A stretch of 64,000 nt of DNA from Eubacteriales bacterium (lineage in GTDB: Bacteria; Bacillota; Clostridia; Lachnospirales; Lachnospiraceae), in assembly GCA_030536575.1 (NCBI GenBank), contig JAUNPS010000015.1, positions 31,594 through 95,593 of the forward strand, given 5' to 3'. Under the pieces are notes generated by a model. It was not told the DNA's origin and made no database searches. It worked only from the letters and a program-made list of their open reading frames with translations. Positions 52,323 through 61,178 of this stretch are shown in pieces; the stretch's first letter is position 1; each line of letters opens with the position of its first letter. A program made the translations under genes and the position numbers.

Positions 52323-52602
52323 GGAGCGGCGGCTGGATTAGGAATGCGGCTGCTGTCCAGCGCCGGGCATGGCGGCCGGATTAGGAATGTGGCTGCTGTT
52401 CAGCGCCGGGCATGGCGGTGCTCTGGCGGGACAGTGACGGCCGGACTAGGAAGGCGGCTGTTGTTTAGTTTCGGGCATGGCGGCGTTCTGGCGGGGGCGC
52501 GGCGGCCGGACTAGGAAGGCGGCTGTTGTTTAGCTTCGGGCATGGTGGCGCTCTGGCGGGGGCGCGGCGGCCGGATTAGGAAGGCGGCTTCAGCTCATCT
52601 CC
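52323..52602. repeat. GC-rich tandem repeat, 65-bp period
   Basis: Units beginning CGGCYGGAYTAGGAA occur at about 52328, 52371, 52436, 52501 and 52566. Units 2-4 are 65 bp; the first is a shorter 43-bp form and the last is cut by dinB. Each contains GCGGCTGYTGT and CGGGCATGG. The final partial unit forms the last codons and stop of dinB. No gene is present in 52323-52575. Confidence 0.85.
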
Positions 52603-53775
52603 ACGCACGACGGCGCTTTGGCCATAGCGCGCGCGGATGGAATCCAGGGCAATGTCCAGCTTTTTCTGCTTTTCGGACTTTTCCGGGGCGAGGTCGAACA
52701 GGCTGAGCTGTACGGGTTCTTCGGCCGTGACCAAGCGGGAAGCGCGGATACCTAAAAGGCGGATGGGTTCCTGGTTCCAGAGCTGGTCGAAGAGGACGCA
52801 GGCCACCTGGTAGATGCCGTCGGTGGTGTCACAGGGGGTAGAAAGCTGGGTCTGGCGGGAGGTGGAGACGAAGTCCGCATATTTGATTTCCACGCAGACA
52901 TTTCCGGCGAGGACTTCGGCTTTCCGCAGGCGGCGGGAAACGCTTTCGGCCAGACTTTTTAGGACTTTTTTGGCCTCCGGGGCTGTGCGCGCGTCCTGGG
53001 AGAGGGTGGTGGAATTCCCGATTCCTTTGGCGGCGGCCGGTTCGGGACAAACCGGGGAATCGTCGATGCCGTTGGCATATTCCCAGAGCGTCCGTCCGTG
53101 GCTTTTTAAATGAAGGGCGATTAAGTCCGGGTCGGAAGCGGCCAGTTCGCCGATGGTGCGGATGCCGAGTTTCTGCAAGGTGGCGACGGAGGAATGCCCG
53201 GCCATGTAGAGGCTGGAGACCGGAAGCGGCCACATTTTCCGGGAAATTTCCTGGGGAAAAAGGGTGTGAACCTTGTCCGGCTTTTCGAAATCCGAGGCCA
53301 TTTTCGCAAGGAGCTTATTTGAAGAAATCCCAATATTCACAGTAAATCCAAACATCTGAGAAATCGTGTCTTTGATCTCGCAGGCTGCCTGGACAGGAGA
53401 GGGGTAGCGGTGAGAAATCCCAGTAAAATCCAGAAAACATTCATCGATACTGAGCTGCTCCAGATCCGGGGTCAGGGTTTTTAAATAGTCCATCAGGGCG
53501 TGGCTGCAGCGGCGGTAAAGGGCGTGATCCGGCGGGGCGATGACAAGGTCGGCGCACAGGCGGAGGGCCTGGGCCACGGGCTGGCTGGTGTAGATGCCGT
53601 AGGCCTTGGCCGGGATGGATTTGGCGAGGACAATGCCGTGGCGGGAGGCGCGGTCGCCGCCGATGATGGCGGGGATGGTGCGCAGATCCGGGCCGGAGCC
53701 GGTGCGGAGGTTTTCGACGGAGGTCCAGCTTAAGAAGGCGGAGTTGACGTCGATGTGGAAGATGGTGCGGTTCAT
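52576..53775 (-). CDS. dinB: DNA polymerase IV (Y family)
   Basis: 399 residues. Catalytic palm IFHIDVNSAFLSWTSVENLR (first Asp) and QLSIDECFLDFTGI (DE pair); fingers LAKSIPAKAYGIYTSQPV; thumb HhH region LGIRTIGELAASDPDLIALH; a little-finger domain and ending LSLFDLAPEKSEKQKKLD, a possible beta-clamp-binding motif (LSLFDL). It performs translesion synthesis. The start is ATG 53775 with AAGGAGG. The last three residues (PPS) and stop derive from the adjoining tandem repeat. Confidence 0.94.
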   Translation of the reverse strand: MNRTIFHIDVNSAFLSWTSVENLRTGSGPDLRTIPAIIGGDRASRHGIVLAKSIPAKAYGIYTSQPVAQALRLCADLVIAPPDHALYRRCSHALMDYLKTLTPDLEQLSIDECFLDFTGISHRYPSPVQAACEIKDTISQMFGFTVNIGISSNKLLAKMASDFEKPDKVHTLFPQEISRKMWPLPVSSLYMAGHSSVATLQKLGIRTIGELAASDPDLIALHLKSHGRTLWEYANGIDDSPVCPEPAAAKGIGNSTTLSQDARTAPEAKKVLKSLAESVSRRLRKAEVLAGNVCVEIKYADFVSTSRQTQLSTPCDTTDGIYQVACVLFDQLWNQEPIRLLGIRASRLVTAEEPVQLSLFDLAPEKSEKQKKLDIALDSIRARYGQSAVVRGDELKPPS

Positions 53776-53813
53776 GGGGGCCTCCTTTCTGTGGCGGGCT
53801 ACCGCTCCGCGGA

Positions 53814-53980
53814 CAGTATCGTTTTGAGCGAGCAGCGAAATGTGGGAACGGGCCAGCGCGGGCGAGAACAATCCGCAGATCGTATCGTTTTGGTCGGGCG
53901 GCGAAATGTGGGAACGAGCCAGCGCCAGGCAGTATCATTTTGATTGAACAGTGAAACGTGGGAACGGCCAGCGCAGGCGT
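53814..53980. repeat. Imperfect tandem repeat, 3 units
   Basis: Three units of ~50-60 bp sharing GTATCRTTTTG ... GCGAAATGTGGGAACG and GCCAGCGC. They occupy the gap upstream of dinB; an AT-rich stretch with the lipoprotein promoter follows. Confidence 0.75.
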
Positions 53981-54040
53981 GAACGCTCTTTTTTTATTTT
54001 AGCGCAAAGTAAGAACCTTGTCCACATCTGGAAGTCCCTA

Positions 54041-54069
54041 TGTACATTTCGAAAAAATTCTGTTATACT
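54041..54069 (+). promoter_or_regulatory. Promoter of the TPR lipoprotein gene
   Basis: TGTACA, 17-bp spacer, TATACT, 43 bp before the start codon. Confidence 0.6.
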
Positions 54070-54111
54070 AACATCATCGCGCCAAAAACGTACCCACAGA
54101 GGAGGAATCCT

Positions 54112-55155
54112 ATGAAAAAAGCATTGGTTCTGTTTCTGGCCCTTGCCGCCGCCCTCCTGACCGGATGCGGCGTCAGCCAGGAAGCCCAGGAACAGCTCGA
54201 AAACGGCATGACCGCCATCGAAAATTCCAGCTACGAAGAAGCTCTGGCCGCGTTTTCGCAGGTTATTTCCAAGGGCGAACTGCTGGTGGAAGCCTGGCGG
54301 GGAACCGGAATCGCCTACATGGGGCAGGGCGAGCTGGCAAAAGCCGTAGACGCTTTCGACCAGGCCCTGGCCAATACGGACGACAAAATGAATAATACCA
54401 GAAAAGATATCCTATACTATAAAGCAACCGCCCTGTACAAGCAGGGCGACTACGCCGAGACCGCGAACGTCTGCGACGAAATCCTAAAGCTCGCCAACGA
54501 AGGCGACGCCCACTACCTGAAAGGCGCCAGCGCCCTGGCCCAGGATCAGAAAGACCTGGCCACTACAGAATTTCAGGCAGCGGCAAAGCTCTGTTCCGAC
54601 GACTACGACATGCTTCTGAACATCTACGAGTGTTATAATCAGAAAAATCTTTCCGCAGAAGGCGACGTTTACCTTCAGCAGGCCCTGAACATCCAGGGTT
54701 CCGGTTCCGACACCGCCTATCAGAAAGCCAGAATCTATTACTATCTGGAAGATTATGACAAGGCGAAAGCAATGCTCGCTTCCGGCGTGGAAGAGGGCGA
54801 CGCAAAATCCCTTCTATTAATGGGAAAGGTCTATCTGAAACTTTCGGACACCGCCCATTCCAGAGTCATGTACCAGCGCTACATCGAAGCGAATGGGGAA
54901 ACGGCGGAGAGCTTAAACGGCATTGTCCTGTGCGATATCGAGGAAGGAAATTACGAATCCGCCCTGGCGAACATTGAAAAAGGCCTGGCGCTGGAGGGGG
55001 ATGAGGGTAAGCAGGAGCTGGCCTTCAACGCCATCGTTGCCTGGGAAAAACAGGGGAATTTCGATGCCGCGAAGGAAAAAGCGGCCCAGTACGCAGAACA
55101 GTATCCGGCGGATGAAAAAGGCCAGAAGGAATACGCCTTCCTTTTGAGCCGCTGA
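54112..55155 (+). CDS. Tetratricopeptide-repeat lipoprotein
   Basis: 347 residues. Lipoprotein signal KKALVLFLALAAALLTGCG with a clear lipobox (LTGC), then about eight TPR-type helical repeats (SYEEALAAFSQVISKGELLV; GELAKAVDAFDQALANTDD; DYAETANVCDEILKLANEGD; NYESALANIEKGLALEGDEG). It is anchored outside the membrane and probably scaffolds a complex; partners unknown. GAGGAGG ribosome site. It is 3-15 bp ahead of hflX and co-transcribed. Confidence 0.9.
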   Translation: MKKALVLFLALAAALLTGCGVSQEAQEQLENGMTAIENSSYEEALAAFSQVISKGELLVEAWRGTGIAYMGQGELAKAVDAFDQALANTDDKMNNTRKDILYYKATALYKQGDYAETANVCDEILKLANEGDAHYLKGASALAQDQKDLATTEFQAAAKLCSDDYDMLLNIYECYNQKNLSAEGDVYLQQALNIQGSGSDTAYQKARIYYYLEDYDKAKAMLASGVEEGDAKSLLLMGKVYLKLSDTAHSRVMYQRYIEANGETAESLNGIVLCDIEEGNYESALANIEKGLALEGDEGKQELAFNAIVAWEKQGNFDAAKEKAAQYAEQYPADEKGQKEYAFLLSR

Positions 55156-55158
55156 CAG

Positions 55159-56436
55159 GTGAAAAGACAGATGTATGATTTAAGTAAAGAAGAAGAAAGC
55201 TATATTCTGGCCGCAGTCAAGACCAGCGATGGCGACCAGACCGAAGAATCCGTTCTGGAACTTGAAGATCTGGCCCGCACCGCCGGAGCAAAAGTCCTTG
55301 GCAGCCTGATCCAGACGCGGGAATCCGTTCACCCAGGCACCTACCTTGGGAAAGGGAAGCTGCTGGAGCTGGAAGAAATGCTGTATGAAACCGGGGCGAC
55401 GGGCGTTATCTGTGACGACGAGCTGTCTCCGGCCCAGTTAAATAATCTGGAACAGGAGCTTCAGTGCAAGGTCATCGACCGCACCCTTCTGATCCTGGAC
55501 ATTTTTGCCGGACGTGCCGTCAGCAGCGAAGGAAAGATCCAGGTAGAGCTTGCGCAGTTAAAATACCGGGCGGCCCGGCTGGTTGGCCTGCGGAATTCTT
55601 TGTCCAGGCTGGGCGGCGGCATTGGAACCAGAGGCCCAGGTGAAAAGAAGCTGGAGATGGACCGCCGGCTTGTGCATGGGCGCATTGGCCAGCTCAAGGC
55701 AGAGTTAAAAGAGGTGGAGCGGCACCGGGAGCTGATCCGTTCCAACCGCCAGAAAAACCATATGAAGGTTGCGGCATTGGTAGGCTATTCCTGCGCAGGA
55801 AAGAGCTCACTGGAGAATGCGCTGACCCAGTCGGAGATCCCGGAGGATGAGATGCTGTTTTCGACCCTGGATACGACTACCCGGCTCCTGACATTGCCCG
55901 GAAATCAGGAAATCCTTTTGACGGACACGGTCGGCTTTATCCGGAAGCTTCCGCATCATCTGATCGAGGCTTTTAAGAGTACCCTGGAAGAGGCGAAATA
56001 TGCCGATATCATTCTGCACGTGGTGGACGCTTCGAATCCGCAGATGGAGATGCAGATGTATGTGGTTTATGAGACGCTCCGGCAGCTTGGTGTGGAAAAT
56101 AAGACAGTTGTTACGGTTTTTAATAAGCAGGATAAATTGGAAGCGCCCTCGAAAACCAGGGATTTTCAGGCGGACTACAGTGTGTGCGTTTCCGCGAAGA
56201 CCGGAGAGGGCCTGGACGAATTGAAAGAGATCCTGGCGGAGATTTTAAGAAAAGACCAGATTTATATTGAACGGATTTTTCCCTATGAACTGGCTGGGAA
56301 GATCCAATTGATCCGCAGCAAAGGACAGCTTTTGTCGGAAGAATATCTTGCGGAGGGAATCGCCGTAAAGGCGTATGTTCCGCTGGAAATTTATGAGCAC
56401 CTGGCGGGAAGCAGGCCGGCAGCAGGCGGGAAATGA
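55159..56436 (+). CDS. hflX: GTPase HflX
   Basis: 425 residues. The HflX N-terminal domain contains HPGTYLGKGKLLELEEML and GGIGTRGPGEKKLEMDRRL; the G domain has G1 VGYSCAGKSSLENAL, G3 LTDTVGFIRKLPHHLIEAF and G4 NKQDKL. It binds ribosomes and rescues or splits stalled ones. Start: GTG 55159 is possible, but ATG 55171 has AGGTGA at better spacing (then 421 residues). Confidence 0.95.
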   Translation: MKRQMYDLSKEEESYILAAVKTSDGDQTEESVLELEDLARTAGAKVLGSLIQTRESVHPGTYLGKGKLLELEEMLYETGATGVICDDELSPAQLNNLEQELQCKVIDRTLLILDIFAGRAVSSEGKIQVELAQLKYRAARLVGLRNSLSRLGGGIGTRGPGEKKLEMDRRLVHGRIGQLKAELKEVERHRELIRSNRQKNHMKVAALVGYSCAGKSSLENALTQSEIPEDEMLFSTLDTTTRLLTLPGNQEILLTDTVGFIRKLPHHLIEAFKSTLEEAKYADIILHVVDASNPQMEMQMYVVYETLRQLGVENKTVVTVFNKQDKLEAPSKTRDFQADYSVCVSAKTGEGLDELKEILAEILRKDQIYIERIFPYELAGKIQLIRSKGQLLSEEYLAEGIAVKAYVPLEIYEHLAGSRPAAGGK

Positions 56437-56493
56437 TCCGGGGGAACGCTGTTTGCCGCTGCTCAGAAAAGGGTACTTTCATTGTAAAAAAAT

Positions 56494-56540
56494 ACACTAT
56501 ATCTTGTGAACTATTGAGATTGGGTTCCTAGATATGGTGT
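56494..56540 (+). promoter_or_regulatory. Pair of NrdR boxes upstream of nrdD
   Basis: ACACTATATCTTGTGA (56494-56509) and TTCCTAGATATGGTGT (56525-56540) match the NrdR consensus ACACTATATATAGTGT at 13 and 11 of 16 positions. Their starts are 31 bp apart, three helical turns, the known NrdR arrangement. They lie just upstream of the promoter -35. Confidence 0.82.
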
Positions 56541-56550
56541 TTTTTCACAA

Positions 56551-56579
56551 TTGACTCCATTGCCCGAATCTGCTACAAT
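56551..56579 (+). promoter_or_regulatory. Promoter of nrdD
   Basis: TTGACT, 17-bp spacer, TACAAT; strong match, 57 bp before the start codon. Confidence 0.8.
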
Positions 56580-56635
56580 AGATGCAGTCGCCTGTTTGGG
56601 GAGCGGGCGCACGTTACCAGGGAGGAGATTCTTAA

Positions 56636-59035
56636 ATGTTTAACGTAGTAAAACGTGACGGCAGCGTGGCGGGGTTTGATCTGAACAAGATCAACGGCGC
56701 CATTGAAAAAGCCTTTGATGCGACACAAAAAGATTTTAACAGCGATATGATTGAGCTGCTTGGCCTGCGGGTGACCTCAGACTTCCAGCCGAAGATCAAA
56801 GATCATCTCATTGACGTGGAAAGCATTCAGGACAGCGTAGAAAACACGTTGGTTCAGGCAGGATACGGCGATGTGGCGAAAGCCTACATCCTTTACCGGA
56901 AACAGCGCGAAAAAATGCGCAACATGAAATCCACGATTCTGGACTATAAAGAAATCGTAAACAGCTACGTAAAAGTCGAAGACTGGCGCGTAAAGGAGAA
57001 TTCCACCGTGACCTATTCCGTCGGCGGCCTGATCCTGTCGAACTCCGGCGCTGTGACGGCCAATTACTGGCTGTCGGAAATCTACGACGACGAGATTGCG
57101 GAAGCCCACCGGAACGCGGATATCCACATTCACGACCTGTCGATGCTCACCGGCTACTGCGCAGGATGGTCGTTAAAACAGCTCATCCAGGAGGGCCTGG
57201 GCGGGATTGAGGGGAAGATCACCTCGGCTCCGGCGAAACATTTGTCCGTCCTGTGTAACCAGATGGTGAATTTCCTGGGAATTATGCAGAATGAGTGGGC
57301 AGGCGCGCAGGCGTTTTCCTCTTTTGACACCTACCTTGCGCCCTTTGTGAAGGTAGATCATTTGTCCTATCCGGAAGTGAAGAAATGCATTGAAACCTTT
57401 ATTTTCGGCGTGAATACGCCCAGCCGCTGGGGAACCCAGGCGCCGTTTTCGAATATTACGCTGGACTGGACGGTTCCGGCGGATTTAGCGGAGCTTCCGG
57501 CGATCGTCGGCGGAAAAGAAATGGATTTCTGCTACAAAGACTGTAAAAAAGAAATGGACATGGTGAACAAGGCCTTCATTGAAACCATGATCGAAGGGGA
57601 CTCGAACGGCAGAGGCTTCCAGTATCCGATTCCGACCTATTCCATTACGCGGGATTTCGACTGGTCGGATACGGAAAATAACCGTCTCCTGTTCGAGATG
57701 ACCGCCAAATACGGGACGCCTTATTTTTCCAATTACATAAACAGCGATATGGAGCCCAGCGACGTGCGCAGTATGTGCTGCCGTCTGCGGCTGGATCTGC
57801 GGGAACTGCGTAAGAAGACCGGCGGATTCTTCGGCTCCGGGGAGAGCACCGGAAGCGTGGGCGTTGTGACGATCAATATGCCGCGGATCGCGTACCTTTC
57901 GAAGAATGAAGAGGAATTTTATAAGCGCCTGGATCATTTGATGGATATTTCCGCGCGTTCGCTGAAGATTAAGCGGGACGTGATCAGCAAATTGCTGGAG
58001 GAAGGCCTGTATCCGTACACGAAGCGGTATCTGGGAAGTTTTGACAATCATTTTTCGACCATCGGCCTGATCGGCATGAATGAAGTGGGCCTGAATGCGG
58101 CCTGGCTGGGCGAAGACCTGTCCCATGAGAAGACCCAGAAGTTCACGAAGGACGTCCTGAACCATATGCGGGATCGTCTGGTGCAGTATCAGGAGCAGTA
58201 CGGCGACTTGTATAATCTGGAGGCCACCCCGGCAGAGTCTACGACGTACCGTCTGGCGAAGCATGACCGGAAGCGGTATCCGGATATTAAGACGGCCGGA
58301 AAAGAGGGCGATACGCCATATTACACGAACAGTTCGCACCTTCCGGTGGACTTTACGTCGGACATTTTTGACGCGCTGGACATCCAGGATGAATTGCAGA
58401 CGCTGTATACGTCGGGAACGGTGTTCCACGCGTTTCTGGGCGAGAAGCTTCCGGACTGGAAGGCGGCGGCGAACCTGGTGCGGAAGATTGCGGAGAATTA
58501 CCGTCTGCCTTATTATACGCTTTCGCCGACTTATTCGGTGTGCAGGACCCACGGATACATTGCAGGGGAACACTTTACCTGTCCGGTCTGCGGCAAGAAG
58601 GCGGAGGTGTACAGTCGGATTACCGGTTATTACCGGCCGGTGCAGAACTGGAATGACGGAAAGAGCCAGGAGTATAAGAACCGGACGTTGTATGATGTGG
58701 AGCATTCCTGCCTGAAAAAGGTGCGGAGCAGCATTGTGACGGTAAGCAAAGATAAAGTGTACATTAAACCTGCGAAGGGGATTAAGTATCTGTTTACCAC
58801 GAAGACCTGTCCGAACTGCCGGATTGCGAAGGAAATCCTGGCGGATGAGAAGTATAAGCTGATCGATGCGGAGGAGAATCCGGAATTGGTTCGGAAGTAT
58901 GGGATTTTGCAGGCGCCGACGCTGGTAATCGTGGATGAACATAAGGTGCAGAAGTATGCGAATGCTTCAGAGATTAAACGGTATGTGGATACGAAGAAGA
59001 AGGCTGTGGGACAGCCGGTATTCGCGGGAAAATGA
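56636..59035 (+). CDS. nrdD: Anaerobic ribonucleoside-triphosphate reductase fused to a redoxin domain
   Basis: 799 residues. ATP-cone at residues 1-~90 (VVKRDGSVAGFDLNKINGAI), the NrdD barrel, a zinc site (SVCRTHGYIAG ... FTCPVCGKK), and the glycyl-radical loop SRITGYYRPVQNWNDGKSQE with Gly at ~664. Unlike E. coli NrdD, which ends just after this loop, ~135 residues follow, including a glutaredoxin-like domain with the CxxC motif TTKTCPNCRIAKEI (~725-728) and cis-Pro ILQAPTLVIVD. It makes dNTPs without oxygen. nrdG, the activase, is not adjacent. GGGAGGAG ribosome site. Confidence 0.93.
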   Translation: MFNVVKRDGSVAGFDLNKINGAIEKAFDATQKDFNSDMIELLGLRVTSDFQPKIKDHLIDVESIQDSVENTLVQAGYGDVAKAYILYRKQREKMRNMKSTILDYKEIVNSYVKVEDWRVKENSTVTYSVGGLILSNSGAVTANYWLSEIYDDEIAEAHRNADIHIHDLSMLTGYCAGWSLKQLIQEGLGGIEGKITSAPAKHLSVLCNQMVNFLGIMQNEWAGAQAFSSFDTYLAPFVKVDHLSYPEVKKCIETFIFGVNTPSRWGTQAPFSNITLDWTVPADLAELPAIVGGKEMDFCYKDCKKEMDMVNKAFIETMIEGDSNGRGFQYPIPTYSITRDFDWSDTENNRLLFEMTAKYGTPYFSNYINSDMEPSDVRSMCCRLRLDLRELRKKTGGFFGSGESTGSVGVVTINMPRIAYLSKNEEEFYKRLDHLMDISARSLKIKRDVISKLLEEGLYPYTKRYLGSFDNHFSTIGLIGMNEVGLNAAWLGEDLSHEKTQKFTKDVLNHMRDRLVQYQEQYGDLYNLEATPAESTTYRLAKHDRKRYPDIKTAGKEGDTPYYTNSSHLPVDFTSDIFDALDIQDELQTLYTSGTVFHAFLGEKLPDWKAAANLVRKIAENYRLPYYTLSPTYSVCRTHGYIAGEHFTCPVCGKKAEVYSRITGYYRPVQNWNDGKSQEYKNRTLYDVEHSCLKKVRSSIVTVSKDKVYIKPAKGIKYLFTTKTCPNCRIAKEILADEKYKLIDAEENPELVRKYGILQAPTLVIVDEHKVQKYANASEIKRYVDTKKKAVGQPVFAGK

Positions 59036-59039
59036 GATT

Positions 59040-59073
59040 GGAAAGGCATGGGAGAGTTCCTGTGCCTTTTCTT
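59040..59073 (+). terminator. Terminator-like hairpin after nrdD
   Basis: GAAAGGCATGGG / CTGTGCCTTTTC imperfect stem ending in T residues. Confidence 0.55.
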
Positions 59074-59088
59074 TTCGGTGTACAGGGA

Positions 59089-59126
59089 AGAAAAAAGAGC
59101 CTCGCGCGCGCAAGACTCTTTTTTGG
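59089..59126 (-). terminator. Terminator of the cold-shock gene
   Basis: AAAAGAGTCTTGCGC / GCGAGGCTCTTTT-type stem with T runs on both strands, just beyond the csp stop. Confidence 0.75.
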
Positions 59127-59141
59127 TTCGAGAATTTATTC

Positions 59142-59342
59142 TTACAGCTTTACAACGTTAGCAGCCTGCATGCCGCGAGCGCCTTCGGTTAAGTCATAAG
59201 TAACGGCCTGGCCTTCTTCAAGGGACTTGAAGCCTTCGCCCTGGATAGCGGAGAAGTGTACGAATACGTCTGCGCCATCTTCGCCGGTGATGAAACCATA
59301 ACCTTTTTCTGCATTGAACCATTTTACTGTACCCTTATTCAT
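59142..59342 (-). CDS. Cold-shock protein (CspA family)
   Basis: 66 residues, a complete cold-shock domain: [20 protein letters not shown] (RNP1, KGYGFI) and DVFVHFSAI (RNP2), ending MQAANVVKL. It binds single-stranded RNA/DNA and melts mRNA structure. The start is ATG 59342 with GGAGG; the longer frame to 59405 crosses the leader. The leader is long and contains a large inverted repeat. Confidence 0.96.
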   Translation of the reverse strand: MNKGTVKWFNAEKGYGFITGEDGADVFVHFSAIQGEGFKSLEEGQAVTYDLTEGARGMQAANVVKL

Positions 59343-59398
59343 TTTGGTACCTCCATAAAAAATAAAAAATAGATGAGTGGGACATGTATGGGAGAAAA

Positions 59399-59455
59399 AA
59401 TTCACCAGTTATTACAGACTATATAGAAAGCATAATCTCTAATAACTAGTGAATT
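59399..59455. promoter_or_regulatory. 16-bp inverted repeat upstream of csp
   Basis: AATTCACCAGTTATTA (59399-59414) and TAATAACTAGTGAATT (59440-59455) pair with one mismatch around a 25-nt AT-rich loop. On the minus strand the outer arm overlaps a TATAAT-like box (59453-59458). It could be an operator or a temperature-sensitive leader hairpin of the csp gene. The rest of 59456-59612 is AT-rich with no gene seen. Confidence 0.55.
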
Positions 59456-59612
59456 ATAACATCCAACATATCCCTGATACACGTCAAATTATAGACTCTT
59501 TTCCAGGAAAAGTCAAGTTTTTTTAGCATACTTCCGAAACTTTATTTACGGACTGATAGAAAGCAAAATTCAGCCATAAAATAGCAAATTACGACTCTGA
59601 TGCGTTAAAACG

Positions 59613-59671
59613 GTACCTGAACACTTAGCTGTTCAGGTGCGTAAGAACGTGATTCCGATGCGGGCAGGCTG
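59613..59671 (+). repeat. Composite intergenic element, copy 3 (module A only)
   Basis: ACCTGAACA-CTTAGC-TGTTCAGGT then GCGTAAGAACGTGATTC and GCAGGCT, matching 11059-11110. The hairpin pair G-C in copy 2 is A-T here, so pairing is kept. Confidence 0.65.
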
Positions 59672-59753
59672 CGTTTCCGGGAAGGGGGTTGCTTTTCGGG
59701 AAAAAGGATGTTACACTTGTGATACTGAAATTAGAACGGCGGGTGAGAAAGGT

Positions 59754-61178
59754 ATGAAGAGTGTGGGGTTTCCGGCGGAAATTTTATTGCTGTTTACGAT
59801 GTTGATCTGGGTTATGTATTTTCTGGTTTATCTCTCCAGCCCGAAAAACAGAGTAAATCAATGGTGCTGTATCTGCGGATTTCTGTTAAGCATCGGTGTC
59901 CTGAAGGAATACGTTGTCATGAGCGGCTGGTTCGCAGGGATGACGGTTCACATTTTTGAAAAGGCATATGAACTGGATGATTTTCTGAATTCGGTTCTGA
60001 CGGCGGTGCTGTATTATTTGGCTATGCCTTGCGTGTTGGTGTTCAGTATGTACTTCTGCCATCTGGATAAGCGGTATCCCAGGGCGTTCCGGGTGCTCCG
60101 CATGTTGGTTTTTCTTCCGGTGCTGTGTTTTGGGGCGGTATATCCCTGGAGCCAGACAAGGGAGATCCCAAAGACGAATCCTTATGCGTTTTACATTGTG
60201 GCGGTTTATAACCTGCTTTATGGAGTCCTGGCGACTGTGCCGATTTTGTATACGCTTTGGAAGGAGCGGAACCATTATCAGTTCCGGCAGCGAAGGCTGG
60301 TGTCCGTGATCGGGCTTCTTCCGCTCTGGTATTGGCTGATCACGGTGTTCCTGTTTCATATTTTAAAGCTGGAAAAGCTGTATAAGCTGTGGCAGGGGAA
60401 TGTATTCATTGTATTGTTTCTGTTTGTTTATTACATAAGTCAGCTCTTCAGGGAAGGCATCTGGGGAATGCGGCTGAACCGGGAGTATTTTAACTGGTCG
60501 GAAGAGAATGCGGATCTGCCGAAAAATGTTTCCTACCTGATCCATATGCTGAAGGGGGAGATCGCGAAGATTTCCTGGTGCGCGAATTCCATTCGGGAAC
60601 TGGAGATTCCGGAGGCGGAAAAAGAGCTGGAGATTATCGGCCGTTCGGTGAGCCATATCGAGGAATTTGTCCGGCAGAGCAGCCAGTATTCCGGGGAAAT
60701 CCATCTGCATTACGAAAAGGTGGACATGCGCGGCCTGTTTGAAGAGGTACGGCAGGAGTGGCTGGAAAAATGGGATGGAAAAGTCGAGATCCGGATTGAG
60801 GAGGAGCCTGCGGTGCTGTTCTGTGATTATCATCAGATGAAAGAGGTTCTGTTTAACCTTGCGTCGAATGCGATTGAAGCAATGGGCAGGGAAGGGACGC
60901 TTACGCTGTCCTATCAGAAAACAGGGAAGAACCTTGCGCTGATCCGGGTGGCGGATACGGGAGCCGGAATTCCGAAAGAAGAGATTTCCAGGATTTTCGA
61001 GCCTTATTATACGGGAAGGCCGAACGCGTCCCATTTGGGTTTGGGGCTTTCGTACTGCCAGAAGGTGGTTGGAAAACACAAAGGCTATATGCAGGTGAAG
61101 TCTCCGGCGGATGGTTCCGGAAAGGGGACGGTTTTTACGGTTTGCCTGCCGGATGGCGGAGGAAAAAGGAGAAGGTAG
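59754..61178 (+). CDS. Membrane sensor histidine kinase
   Basis: About 474 residues. An N-terminal half with around seven membrane helices (ILLLFTMLIWVMYFLVYLSS onward) and no obvious extracellular domain, then a dimerisation helix YLIHMLKGEIAKISW with phospho-acceptor His264 and an HATPase domain (LFNLASNAIEAMG, VADTGAGIPKEEI, LGLGLSYCQKVVGKHKG). It is followed with no gap by its response regulator. Start ATG 59754; the frame is open back to 59637 through repeat copy 3, which is not coding. The stimulus is unknown. Confidence 0.9.
   Translation: MKSVGFPAEILLLFTMLIWVMYFLVYLSSPKNRVNQWCCICGFLLSIGVLKEYVVMSGWFAGMTVHIFEKAYELDDFLNSVLTAVLYYLAMPCVLVFSMYFCHLDKRYPRAFRVLRMLVFLPVLCFGAVYPWSQTREIPKTNPYAFYIVAVYNLLYGVLATVPILYTLWKERNHYQFRQRRLVSVIGLLPLWYWLITVFLFHILKLEKLYKLWQGNVFIVLFLFVYYISQLFREGIWGMRLNREYFNWSEENADLPKNVSYLIHMLKGEIAKISWCANSIRELEIPEAEKELEIIGRSVSHIEEFVRQSSQYSGEIHLHYEKVDMRGLFEEVRQEWLEKWDGKVEIRIEEEPAVLFCDYHQMKEVLFNLASNAIEAMGREGTLTLSYQKTGKNLALIRVADTGAGIPKEEISRIFEPYYTGRPNASHLGLGLSYCQKVVGKHKGYMQVKSPADGSGKGTVFTVCLPDGGGKRRR

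Noticed and set aside
57485-58942. 485-codon minus-strand open frame within nrdD
   Set aside because: Shadow of nrdD; Arg/His/Leu-rich and lacking any recognisable motif.
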